Below are positions 25,806 to 36,539 of a DNA stretch of 64,000 nucleotides, in pieces. Origin of the DNA: Heterobilharzia americana (Eukaryota; Platyhelminthes; Trematoda; Strigeidida; Schistosomatidae); the NCBI GenBank assembly GCA_944470555.2, contig OX104134.1:113330701-113394700 (forward strand). Reading direction: 5' to 3'. Below the pieces are notes generated by a model, which saw nothing but the letters and a program-made list of their open reading frames with translations, searched no databases and was not told the DNA's origin. The position numbers and the translations under genes were made by a program. Each line of letters begins with the position of its first letter. Position 1 is the first letter of the stretch.

Positions 25806-26270
25806 GTAGATCTGCACTCTGATTCCAGATCAATGAAGGCCTGTCTTGCTGTCTTTCCGATCTTGACTATGGCGTCCTCATGTGTGCCGCCACCTGTAGT
25901 TGAAAAGAAACTGCCCTGCCTAGGTAGGTGAAAGAGACTACTTCCTTTAGATTTCTCCCATCCACGATGATTGCTTCTTGTTGCTGTTGTTGTTGCTGTT
26001 GGTGGTGGTGGTGGTGGTAGTGGTGTTGGTTGGGTATCTTCGTCACCCCTATCTTCTCTACGTTCACATGAAGGAAGTCCGTCTTCCTTCGTCGCCTCAC
26101 CTCTTCTGCAACTTGTTAGTTTTCGCCTGTAGATCTTCGAGTTTGTGCGACAAGACATTAGACATAAATAACCATCAGCGAAATCCAAATCTTCTTCTAG
26201 GCTCTTCTCATCGATCCAGCTAGCGTATGCCCATCTTCTCACAGCTCCACACAGTTTCTTGCATGATACA

Positions 26271-26375
26271 GTCCAGTCCAGTCCAGTCCAGTCCAGTCCA
26301 GTCCAGTCCAGTCCAGTCCAGTCCAGTCCAGACCAGTCCAGTCCAGTCCAGTCCATTTCAGTCCAGTCCAGTGGA
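26271..26375. repeat. Pentanucleotide array (GTCCA)n in copy A4
   Basis: About 20 units with three imperfect ones; reverse complement of the GGACT/GAACT array of A2. Confidence 0.93.
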
Positions 26376-27218
26376 CCACAACCTGGAAGATCATCGGTGA
26401 TGATAGTAGGCGGCAACCTTGTCTTACTCCTATCTGCTGTCTTCACTTCAAAGGCGTCACTCAGCTTTCCACTGTGAATCACTTGACATGTGGTATCATA
26501 TAGCACATAGCTGTTGAATGAGGTTGATAACGGTTTGTGGCACTAAGATTGTAGTGTTTGAGCAGCAGTTGTCAAATTACCTCTCAGTCGACGTTGTCGA
26601 AGGTCTTTTCAAAACCGATGAGGTTGAGGTGAAGAGTTGACTGGAATTCATTCTATGCTCTGTTTTATGATGATTCGTAGCGTTTCCTTTCCTTCCTTCT
26701 AAACCTTCCGTAGTAAGTGCGTCAGCATGTAAGCTGTTGTCTATGCGTTTGTTTCCAGTGCTTCTGGCGGAATTCCATGTGGTCCTGCTGCTTCCTGTAT
26801 TTCAGCAACTTTATGGCCTTCAGGACTTCACTTCTGCTGTTTTCGGAGGCATTGTGTTCACCATTATTTTGTCGCTGGACCTCTGGTGGTATTTCTGGAT
26901 GAGTTGCAGTTGGTGTTGGCGGTCAACTCAAGAGTTTTTCGAAGTAGTTGGTCCAACGTTCGCTTTGTGTCTCCTTTTGACAACTAAGTTTCCTTGACTA
27001 TCTTTCATTGGTTTCATCTGTGTTGATCTCATCCTTCCCAGATAATAACCTGGTTATTTGATAAAGTGTTGTCAGGTCTCTCCTAGCTGCACCCTGTTCT
27101 GCTTCGGTTGCAAGTGTGTCGTAGAGGTGTCCTTTGTCTCCACGCTCACTCTTCTTCCCTTTTATCGAGCGTAGTGTCTTATAGGCTGTTTTCAATTCCT
27201 TCTTTCGTTGTTCATCCT

Positions 27219-27251
27219 TGCAATGCAATGCAATGCAATGCACTGCACTGC
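27219..27251. repeat. Pentanucleotide array (TGCAA/TGCAC)n in copy A4
   Basis: About six units, matching the eight-unit GCAGT/GCATT array of A2. Confidence 0.88.
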
Positions 27252-28375
27252 TTCATCTTCTGCTTCACCATCCTACTCTCCCTCCTCTTCCAGCTTCCAT
27301 GTATTCGTAGATATCCATTCCTCACCTTGTTTCTTCCTCCGTCGTAGCACGATTATGCAGGCTTCCTCCCACATCACTTTTATAGAGTCTCAATGTTCTT
27401 CCACTCAGGTTTCTTCAAGGATGTTGCTTAATGTCTCTTATTTTTTCTTGGTGACTGACATGAAGATTCCCTTTGTAGTTTCGTCCTTCAGTTTCTGTTT
27501 TGGGGGTTGAACTGGAACTGTGGTCTATCACCAACTTTTGTGAAGTCTTTTAACTTGAGTTTGAAGCTAGGTTCCTTGCACTAGACGGTGAGTGGCATGA
27601 ATTTATATCTGCTCCTCCTCTTGTCTTGATCTGATCTTGTTTCCAGTAGTCTGCGTCTCCACTTTCTTCACGTTGAGATGAAGTCGATCTAATTTTTAGT
27701 GTATCCGTCTGGTGAAATCTATGTTGCTTTGTGAATATCCTTGTGCTTGTACACGTTGCCTTGCCTCCAATCACCAAGTCATGAAATGCGCAGAAGTCTA
27801 CGAACCGTTCTCCATTCTCATTCATCATTTCACCAAGTGCATCTCGACCCTTGATAAGTTCTCTTCCTGTGTTGCCCGCCCCGAGTTTGGCATTCATGTC
27901 ACCCATTAGAATGGATTTTGATTTCGCCAACTGAAGTCTTGTTCACTACTGGTTGCAGTTGTCTGTAGAATTCCTCCTTCTTCTCTTCATCTGCATTGTT
28001 TGTAGGCGCGTAGCGTAGTTTTGAATGATCGTAACTTTCCTTCCTTTTGATTTGAATCTTGCTGTCATGACCCTGCTGGAGGAGATTGGTTCCAATTGCA
28101 TGAGAGCCTTCGATGCTCTTGGGGACATCATACTAGCCACTCGAAAACTCAGTGTGCTCGTGGTTGTCGTCTGGGTGACAATATCGAAGTAGATTATTGA
28201 CTCTGCAGTTGACAGTTTGGAGAGTCCATTTCCATCCCATCTGCAGATTTCTCGCAGATTCCTAGCACATCCATGCCATACCTTCTCATCTCTTTTGCAA
28301 TCTGGGCAGCTTTGCCAGCCAGCTTTAAACATGGTGTGGATATTCCATGTCCCCATCCTTACTTTCGCTGAGCCA

Positions 28376-30790
28376 GTTTTTACACCGAGTTATTTTTGTT
28401 TGCCTGTATGGATTTCGATTTTACGTGTTTAAACCAATGGAAATATTTTGGCTTGAAAACGATGAAAGAGCTATAGGGTCAGCGAAATGAAACAAGCTGT
28501 AGGACAAAAGTTGTGACTCATGATAAATAACTGAATATGTAGGAAAACCTATATTGCTTTAGTTGCTTAGAGTCTCCGGGTATACGATTAAAAGATAATT
28601 TTGTTATAGATCTGAACCAGTTAAACAAATGACTGTGAATGGTGAAGTGACTTTGAAACTAAAGCTGTAATACTGCCTAACTTTCAAATCCAGTTTGTAT
28701 TATCCTAGCTGCTTTATGAAACTTCCCTACTTATAAATCCTTTCTAGTTCACCACTTATGCGTGTGGTTACTAATTTCATACAAAACAGAATAAGCTGAT
28801 GCATAATTTTTCATAAAAGTAAATGACTAAGAGCAATAAATTACAGGTTAAAATAGTAATTGACTGAATAATGTACGGAAAATTGTTAAATTTGATAATG
28901 GACTGATATTAGCTGAAGAAACACCAATCAAACCTGGGAAACACTGAATAAATCTTTTTGACCTATTTTTCAGGACACCAGGGTAGCTATCTGAAAATCC
29001 AATCACATACTCAACTTGGTCCACTTACACTGATTAACATTTATATGCTCAATAATAACAGAGCTTAAAATGAATTCTTCTGGCAGAAAGACAGAAGGTA
29101 CAATGTAGAAAGTGGAACAGATGTACGTAACTTCAAATCACAAAGTTCGACAACAGCATATAAAGGGAACATGGATAGGAAAAGTGATATTAGACAGAGA
29201 AAATGTGAGAGGATAAGAGAAAAGCGCAAGAAGGTTAGTGAAAAATGTTTTCGGTTATGAACGTCACAGAGTATTTTTTCATTTGCTCCATTGAGACCAA
29301 ATTTGAGCCATATTTAACTAAACTCATGAAGTCAAATATTTCTAATATGAAGATGGATGTTTGCTAGCGACACTGATTGATGTTCGCACCGTACGAAGAA
29401 TTGACAGAAATTGAAGTTTGAGTTTCAACTCACTGATTAGATGATAACATGTTCACCCTGGTGTTGAGCCTTATCTAATGTGTCATAGGGAGTGCATACT
29501 GCTGGATAGTTTTAATATTGATACATCTTTCTACTGCCTTCATATTTTTGGTGTTTCTGAAGCTTAAAACCATTCTAGGTGAAAAATCACAAATAATTAA
29601 TAAACGCAAGATTGGTTAAGCAAAACTAGATGAAATAAATTAAACACCATTCTTATGATAAATTCACAAATTCAAGCAGTTAGAACGTCTTATGCTAATC
29701 ACAGTCAATTTTGTTGTATACAAGATTCCCCTGTATAACCTGCTTATACACTTAGCTTATATCAGGCGTTTCTGAAAATAGTATAGTTTGAACTGTCAGT
29801 AGCGACGTTTAGATGGACGTAGAGGCTTACCAAAAAGTGCATCATTTCAAGTTGCAAAATTTAGCTAGAGAACAGAAGTAAAATTAACATGATACTAAAG
29901 TCAACGAAACGAACTATGAAAAGAAATTTTGCTCCTTTGAAATTTAGTGACACTATTGTAGATGAGTGAGAGTTAATCCATCTGCACCACTTCCTTGCTT
30001 TGTCACTAAAGTTTCCACTAGAAAAACCTCTAGTAATGAGATAATCTGAACTGAAAGGTTGCCAGAAATTCGTCGTTTTAAAAAAACAAATGATAATAAC
30101 GATCCTTATTATGTATGTCAGTTGCTTAGAAGTATAGGTGAGGATCAGTCAGCATTTGGCGATAATGAGAATTCTTTTAATGACAGTTTTTCAGTAATTG
30201 TATAACATTGTTTGCACTATATCGGCCATAATAGACAATACCATGTTTTGTGTAATTTATCAATATCTAAGGTTTAGTGTGCTTTTCGTGAGATTACTTT
30301 GCTGTTTTCAGAACATTAAAGTGTCATCACATTGTAATTGAAGCCAAGCTTTTCACCTGTATGTAGAGTGTAGTTAGTCAATGAATATATTTACCTGAAG
30401 GTGTACTGTGAAAAGTTTATGTACGTCCACTAAAGTACTGTATTCATTCTTAAGTGAAGTGTGTTTGGGTTCTTAAGCCTAAAACTTGAATTTATTGTTG
30501 TTCTTTCAAGAAACTTGGACTTCTGGTTACTGATTTAGTAACATTTTTGGCTTCTCGAAATAAACTAGAAAGTATATTGGACTCTGAAGACATCATTCAT
30601 TAGTTTAAGCCTATGATATGTAATTCAACGTTTATTTTACGTAATGTGTCGACTATCATAGCATATGATATTTCTTTTCCTTCCAGTTATATCAGACAAT
30701 AATCCACATACAGATGTTTACAGCTAACCTGTACGATACTGTCATTCATACACATATTGTTCAGTGATTTGAGTTTCTTAAGTTCGCTTA
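28376..30790. other. AT-rich region, nothing recognised
   Basis: No element, exon or RNA gene recognised. It could be intron or upstream region of the plus-strand exon candidates that follow. Confidence 0.4.
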
Positions 30791-30793
30791 ATT

Positions 30794-30912
30794 ATGGAAG
30801 CTTTTGATGAATACACAAGTATTCGGAATAACAGCACGCGTATGTACGGTAAAATGCAGTTGGATGAACCAATTTCAAACGATGTACCACTCATGCTACA
30901 GAATAGAAGTTT
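30794..30912 (+). CDS. Candidate first coding exon, unknown protein
   Basis: An ATG at 30794 opens a 39-codon frame (begins MEAFDEYTSIRNNSTRMYGK) that runs into a strong donor, TT|GTAAGTG, in phase 2. The composition looks protein-coding rather than AT-rich noise, and the donor fits a first exon. The protein is not recognised. It lies 4.6 kb upstream of the phosphodiesterase exons on the same strand, but no exon connecting it in phase was found, so membership of that gene is only a possibility. Confidence 0.35.
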
Positions 30913-31450
30913 GTAAGTGATTCTTAACTGTTAGTCAACAAATTTATTTTCGGGTTAATTTGGGTATTCATGTTCCATAATTATCAAACAAATTTTGTGG
31001 TACATATATACACATATGTATGATGAAGCTAGGGGTCATATTAGGTTTGTTGTTGGAACAACGGTAAAGGGACTTGGTAACCTATATCCAAAGGTTAGCA
31101 CACTTCAGCGAATGTCCAAAACGTCATTTAAATGATTGATGTAAGAAGAAACATTCCAGCTGGATATGACCATCATCAGGAGCGAAAGAAGCTCGAGCTG
31201 TGCTAGGTGTTAAAGGCATCAGATAATAATTAAGAGGTATGCTCACTAATAATTAGATTGTCAAGAGTAAGACGATGGTCAGAGGAACCGTCAACGAAAG
31301 GGATGGGACTATGATAACTTATCGGGACAGGCAGTAAGAAAGTTAGGCCGAACACCTTGATGAACAACTCAGCTGATCCACAACTCTTAAGTATCCCAGC
31401 CTCCAGCTGGAACCTAAACGAGACTCAGATGTCAGTCTGACAAATATTAC

Positions 31451-31534
31451 GAAAAAGACTGATTGAGCGAAGAAATATATCTCATTTCAATTAGGTCTTC
31501 ATCTTGGGCTTTACATAAATATATAGTTTTACAA
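31451..31534. repeat. Inverted repeat, left arm, flanking a Penelope-like fragment
   Basis: 84 bases that match the reverse complement of 32297-32380 at roughly 85% identity (shared cores GACTGA-TGAGCGAAGAAA, CAATTAGGTCTTCAT and ATATATAGTTTTACAA). Confidence 0.85.
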
Positions 31535-31759
31535 TTTAATCAAATTACCAATCACGTGGTGATGTTTTAGAAATAAAGATGTATTATAATCAATACAGTT
31601 ACTGAAATTGGAAATATGAAGCAGACTATTCTTAGGTAAATGGAGTGATTTTTGATGAGTTTTCAGTCATTCACAATAAGCGATTGCGTAATAATATGAA
31701 AACAAATGAACATTGATAGAAACAAGAAGGGGAAGAGTTGTACAAAGTAATACTAGAAG

Positions 31760-32220
31760 TTACATCATGTTGACGGCCACGGTAATGAAATTGGTTGAAC
31801 AAACTTCTTTTGAATACAAAGGTTAGGTTTGTAAATGTGGATTCCAATTGCCTCTGCTACGTGAAGTAAGCTAGTGCGTAATCCATGTGGTAAATAATTC
31901 TGGAATATCATGAATAATTTTGAAAGTTTTTCTAGTATCCGCTTGATGTTCAGTGTCAACTAGGTGTGCAAGCATGCAGCTCTTTATTGTTCTAATTTCT
32001 CCCTCGCTCAACCATGATGGGTGGTGCTCAGAAATTCGACGACGGAACTGCCTCATTGTACGCCCAACGTAACTAGCTCCACAGGAGCAGTTGAATTGAT
32101 AAATGCACATGGAAGTGGCAGAACCAGGCAGTTTGTCTTTATTTTTTGCACTTAGAATCACGCGGTTGTAGAAGATGGAATATAATTTAGCGGCTGGGAA
32201 GGCTTTATACAAAACTTTTT
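31760..32220 (-). pseudogene. Penelope-like GIY-YIG endonuclease fragment P4
   Basis: The minus-strand frame from 32212 reads YQFNCSCGASYVGRTMRQFRRRISEHHPSWL: the Cys-x-Cys pair, the YVG signature, the arginine and the EH of GIY-YIG endonucleases in Penelope-like elements. It then has the family's histidine (HLVDTEHQ) and FKIIHDIP. It belongs to a different subfamily from P3 (C-x-C instead of C-x2-C). The RT half is missing. It sits inside the inverted repeats 31451-31534 / 32297-32380. Confidence 0.78.
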
Positions 32221-32296
32221 ATGTGCTGTGCGATGATCTCATTGGCAATGTCACTCTTGAATTTCAGCTTCAAGAAGATTTGCTTCTTAAGAGCTG

Positions 32297-32380
32297 TTGT
32301 AAAACTATATATTAGTGTAGAGCCAAACATGAAGACCTAATTGAAAAAGAATATGTTTCTTCGCTCAGTCAGTCTTTTAC
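32297..32380. repeat. Inverted repeat, right arm, flanking a Penelope-like fragment
   Basis: Pairs with 31451-31534 in inverted orientation. Penelope-like elements are known to carry terminal repeats (pLTRs) in direct or inverted arrangement. Confidence 0.85.
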
Positions 32381-32699
32381 TAAATGTCTAAATGGGAATA
32401 TTCAATGTATTGAAATAGTGTGAAGGCTAAGAGGCTGATTCAAACACGAAGCTGTGACAAGAAGCAGGGAATTATATATGTGCCAGAAGAATTAAATAAG
32501 GAAGCAGATAAGAAATTAGCCCATAGCATCACGGACATACTAAGTAGCGCAAACGAAACAGAGAAAGTTCAATTTTATTGGTCTTTATCTTGAAACACTT
32601 TTGTTATTACGAAAGAAAAAAAGTATACTTGTGACAAACATAAGATCAGTTTGGTGAATATCTTATGTGTATCCATAAGTTCCATAGTTGTCCAACACC

Positions 32700-33960
32700 T
32701 AACCGGATGGGCTCGAGTAAGCTAGGCAGATTTCAGAAATGGACGACGGTACATAGAGCAAACCTCCACCGTTCGACAAGTTCTGGCACATGAGCACACT
32801 TATCGGTGGTCGATACTCATCACGTATCCCAAGTGTAGGCGGTATTCGACTCTGTCGACTCAGAAGTGTCTTGGCAATATCTGATTGTGTGAAGAGAGCC
32901 CGGTAAGTGCCTTATGCTCTTTACTCAAACTCTTCCAGTAGTGTAAGGCCTTACGACGAGTTGAGGTTTGAAGTGACGACAACCAGTGGTGTCCGATATG
33001 GATACTAGCAATCAATATCTCTTTTTAATTTCCTTGAAACCTGCAACTTTGCAGGAACAGACCTCCTACCTAAAAAGCATCTAGTCAACTTCGATGACAA
33101 TGTTGTCTTGTTTGACAAAATGCTGACTAACCAAAACATCTTCCGAATGCTTTACGTAAAAATGTATGTTTCGCCAGCATGTTTCAAGCAGTGGAGTATA
33201 CATAAATATTGAAATTTCATTTTCATCATAAAATAATGAAAATATGAATGCTGAAAAGTAATCAAGAGGCATAGTAACAAATAAAATAAAAACATGTGAT
33301 TCGTGCCTCTTAAAATATTAGCTTGTGCTTCAGGATTGGTTTGAGGCTACTGCCAGTCTAAGGATAGACAGTGAGTTGGTAGGACGCACCGACCACTTCA
33401 CGTACTCGGGGGAGTTGCATCAACCCAAAGGAGTTACTTCCTGATGATACGGAAAGTGGATATAAAAGGCCAGTTTGGCGTTTGTCAACTCAAGTAATCT
33501 TTGGCACTGAGGACGAGTATACTGAGATTCAGTTCTATAATACGGCTGTGACACATGACCCTTGGTAGTTGATGTGATTACAGGTTTTTGACCGTATGTT
33601 TTTGCAGTATTGCTCGCGCTTGGTGGTATCACCACGGTAGCAGTGTCAAGGCTAGACTAAAGGAATCAAGCAAGTCAGTCAATACAGTTAAGGACCACCA
33701 CTGACTGAGGTGGCTTGATTGATATGTGTTGCGTATGCCGAGCTACCGCTTACCTCGACGTACAATGTTCACCGAAGTTGGACAGGGCTGGAAGAAGGCT
33801 CAAGCCAAAACTTAGGATCAGTTGGTGAAGCATTTCACTGCTGGTCCGAACAGTTTAGGCAGAAGTAGACTATCTAGTTGGGAACCTAGGGACGATTGCG
33901 ATCAATTCTTGGGGACCTTTCGTGGCATGGCTGAAAAGCAGTAGATTGCGTGGATAGTCA
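32700..33960 (+). mobile_element. RTE/SR2-like non-LTR fragment (RT core and C-terminus)
   Basis: At 32740-32880 the plus strand reads FRNGRRYIEQTSTVRQVLAH, the RT block around the FR-GRSTIDQIFTLRQ motif. After a deletion, 33370-33960 shows the C-terminal region: VGRTDHFTYSG, then the YGCDT block (normally YGCETW), and a decayed GHVLRMP-like block. Many stops; inactive. Confidence 0.65.
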
Positions 33961-34214
33961 CTCTGTGACTTATTCAAACATGCGTACATTTCCGCTCACC
34001 ATCATTTTTCAAGTTCATCCTCTCCCCATTAAATTTTGTCTACTTCGATATTACTCATTCACCACCCACTTATTGATGTGTACTGTTGTGAATGGTTGCA
34101 AATCGAAGACGTTCCGTGTGAGGTTTTGTATTTTGTTTGTCTATTTCAAAAATTATCACTGTATAGGACTAGACTGTATGAAAGTGGTTGCTTCCAGTGA
34201 GCATTAAAAGCAAG

Positions 34215-34430
34215 TAACCCAGTCATACAGGTGGTCAACCGCAGGTCAAATAGCTTAGGGATAATGTCTCTGACCGGAATACTGGGTGAGGCAAGCAGGA
34301 ATTTTCCAAAGCGTATCATTCCCAATGAGGTTACAGATGATAAATCTTGCTGACGAGTCCCAATATTCACGAAACTTACGTCTAGGTCCGACCAATTACT
34401 TTCAATCACTTGATATCAGTTTCATATTTT
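34215..34430 (+). mobile_element. Decayed hammerhead SINE, plus orientation
   Basis: tRNA-like head (AATAGCTTAGGGATAATG) followed at 34350-34385 by CTGACGAGTCCC, then CACGAAAC and GTC. The core bases CUGANGA and GAAA are present but helix II and helix III no longer pair well. Tail TGATATCAGTTTCATATT. Confidence 0.5.
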
Positions 34431-34825
34431 ACTGGAATGCTCATTTTTACACTTAAATAGTCAGTCTGGAGTTATTAGATAAGTTTTTAACGCACAGTGA
34501 TGCCATTAACATGAAATTTTCTCGCATACACTTACCAACATAGTAAAAATATAGCTTGAGTAACTGGCAACTAAAACTTCAGTTCCCGTAGGCGGGTAAA
34601 ATAAATCTTGGGATGCTTTGTAATAGCAAGGTTGTTTTTCTAGTTCTGATTGGTGGATAATATAGCAGTTATGAAGTTTTCCCTGTGTTTGTCATTAAGT
34701 CTCAACCGTTGAAGATCGGATAGAATATTTAATTGTCCTCGATCAACAGAGTCCAATACCACCTACAGGTCATTTAAATATTTTTATTGAGGTTTACTAA
34801 ACATTAACAAGATTATGTTTTATAG

Positions 34826-34904
34826 GGGAGTCAGTGCAAAGCAACAGATTTTATCAAACTAACATTTTTTCCTCACGTAAGAGTTTGGAAAATTATTCAG
34901 AACC
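34826..34904 (+). CDS. Candidate internal exon, unknown
   Basis: Acceptor GTTTTATAG and donor CC|GTATGTT bound a 79-base frame (ESVQSNRFYQTNIFSSRKSL...). It leaves in phase 2, which matches the entry phase of the phosphodiesterase exon at 35529, but would give Pro-Gly-Asp where the family has Gln/Glu-Gly-Asp, and its own sequence does not resemble the catalytic domain. It may be a false exon or belong to a variant transcript. Confidence 0.22.
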
Positions 34905-35528
34905 GTATGTTAACTACTTCTCAATAATCCAACTATGCAAATCAGCAACTAAGTATCTCTGCAATCAAAAGGATCCTGAAAGAACTAACTATGTGTTGTA
35001 TGGATTTTCTCTGGTTTAGACATTATAAAGCGTTGATCCGGACTCATGCACTAAGGATGATCTTTCAAGGAATTATGACTCTATTGCTTCTGCTTGGAGA
35101 TCAACATGCGAAACTACAGTTTCATTGTGAGAAGTCATCGTAAAAATATATTTCAGTAACTTTCGTTTTTATTTGATAATATAGTTAAAAATGTCACTAC
35201 TGAACTGCTCATTTTATCACCGGTATTCTGCTGTAAAAATCAGATTCCTAAGCTAGCTGATATACAGCAAATAGTGAACATTTCGAACTTCGATAACATG
35301 CAAACTGGAATTATTACTCCGTCATTTTTAAATGGATACTGAATGCTGTATCTCATTAAATAACGAACTTTTGCCGTACCGTCATTTTGTATTTACTGAT
35401 AGAAGACCATATATTTGTATCAATCAAATAGACCAACCCTTAAGGCATAGTAACATGATATATACTGTATTTCCACATATATTACGTTTCCTTGAATAGA
35501 TATAAAGAATATATTTTTTGTTTTCCAG

Positions 35529-35610
35529 GGGTGATGAAGAGAAGGCCACGAATAGCAAACCATTGATTTTAATGGATCGAGATGAGGGGGATCGACTAGC
35601 AAATGGATAG
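35529..35610 (+). CDS. Cyclic-nucleotide phosphodiesterase, penultimate exon (TAG at invariant Gln)
   Basis: Class I phosphodiesterases hydrolyse cAMP and/or cGMP in the cytosol. After a good acceptor (TTTTTTGTTTTCCAG) the frame reads GDEEKATNSKPLILMDRD, matching the family block x-GD-E-K-x5-P-x-x-MDR-D that closes the catalytic domain, closest by eye to PDE10/PDE5-type sequences. The exon ends phase 0 on a TAG codon followed by GTAATT. In the family this position is the Gln of Q-V-G-F-I, which contacts the purine; the next exon begins VGFI in phase 0. One C-to-T change therefore turns the key codon into a stop. The preceding catalytic exons (HD metal-binding motifs, A-C-D-L) were not found upstream in the window. 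Confidence 0.72.
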
Positions 35611-36385
35611 GTAATTTATAACTACAGATATTGAAGAAAAACCAGTTTTATTTTCCAATTTAGTCTGTTTATTAGAAATACCACTCAGTGAAACAGTAGC
35701 ATTTACTGGATTTATTTTCAGCTGAGTAAACTGTATAAATTAATTCTCTGGATCACTTTCCTTACTAAATGAATCAGAGCAAAAATCATATTTCTTATAG
35801 CCCGAATAAGTTGCAAATCACTTGGAAACAGATGTTAACAGCTGTAAAGCTTGTTTATGTTATCAAATTGAGTATCACATTGGACTAATTTTATAATGCA
35901 TGAAAAAATCTCACAGAAAAACGTTCGCATATGTTATAAATTCCAAAGAACTTGAATCGCGATGAGGCAATCTTCAGTGCATACAAGGACACTATCTGAA
36001 ATTCCTTTTGTCTATTTCGGTTCGACTCGTAGCCTTCAAGGAATGTGATTAGACAGCATAACAGTTTACCAGAAGCAAAACTAACTGAGTGAATGTGTGC
36101 GGTCCTAGACAAAACGATTTAGGTCTTTTTAAAAACAAAGTGTAAATATTACAAATGTATTGATGACACAAGCGGTTCTCACACATTGGATTGTACTATG
36201 TTCTTATTGTTAGGACTGGAAATAGTAATCATTATGATGGTGATAGTGTCTCAACATTTATACAAGAACTTCAGCACACAGAAGCAATCACTAAAACATT
36301 TCATTTACATTACATAACCAAGGAAATTACTTGAGTCATATTGCTTGCCAAACTCATCTGCTTGATCAACTTTTTTTATATCAAG

Positions 36386-36532
36386 GTTGGTTTCATTCAG
36401 GGTGTCTGTTTACCATGTTATAAGATAGCATGTCAAGCAATACCGAAAGTATGGTTGAGTAAATGGGAAGAAATCTTGAAACTTTGGTACGAAGCTAGAA
36501 AACATATCCCAGATACAACAAAAGTTTACTAA
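36386..36532 (+). CDS. Cyclic-nucleotide phosphodiesterase, terminal exon
   Basis: The acceptor TTTTTTTATATCAAG is followed in phase 0 by VGFIQGVCLPCYKIACQAIP, then a linker and W-E-E-I-L-K-L-W before a stop at 36530-36532. This matches the last helices of class I phosphodiesterases: the Phe of GFI is the hydrophobic clamp over the substrate base, and CLPCY and the W-x-x helix follow. There are 48 codons. With the exon at 35529 it makes a coherent C-terminus, apart from the TAG described there. Whether it belongs to a complete gene or to a partial duplicate cannot be told here. Confidence 0.75.
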   Translation, partial: VGFIQGVCLPCYKIACQAIPKVWLSKWEEILKLWYEARKHIPDTTKVY

Positions 36533-36539
36533 ACCTGCA

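Larger units (their letters stand above)
25685..26506 (-). pseudogene. 273-codon open frame across A4 RT/C-terminal region
   Basis: The longest open frame in the window. It is not a true protein: it passes through the two pentanucleotide arrays (giving a Trp-Thr-Gly-Leu-Asp repeat and a Thr-Leu-Leu-Tyr-Ser repeat), and in the parts matching RT it is out of the proper frame for most of its length (VRQGC is in another frame). Lengths divisible by three in the arrays keep it open by chance. Confidence 0.7.
25215..28375 (-). mobile_element. Family A non-LTR retrotransposon, inverted near full-length copy A4
   Basis: Minus-strand counterpart of A2 with the same order from MGTWNIHTM (28356) to the tryptophan-rich tail (25215). 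It shares A2's endonuclease frameshifts, the same internal RT deletion (text CGTAGCGTTTCC at about 26677-26690) and the C-terminal frameshift. Unlike A2, the endonuclease block reads GDMNA, the ancestral form. It forms, with A2, an 18-kb-separated large inverted repeat. Confidence 0.88.

Noticed and set aside
26259..26477. Plus-strand ORF with repeated Gln-Ser-Ser-Pro-Val
   Set aside because: Translation of the GTCCA pentanucleotide array inside family A copy A4; not a protein repeat.
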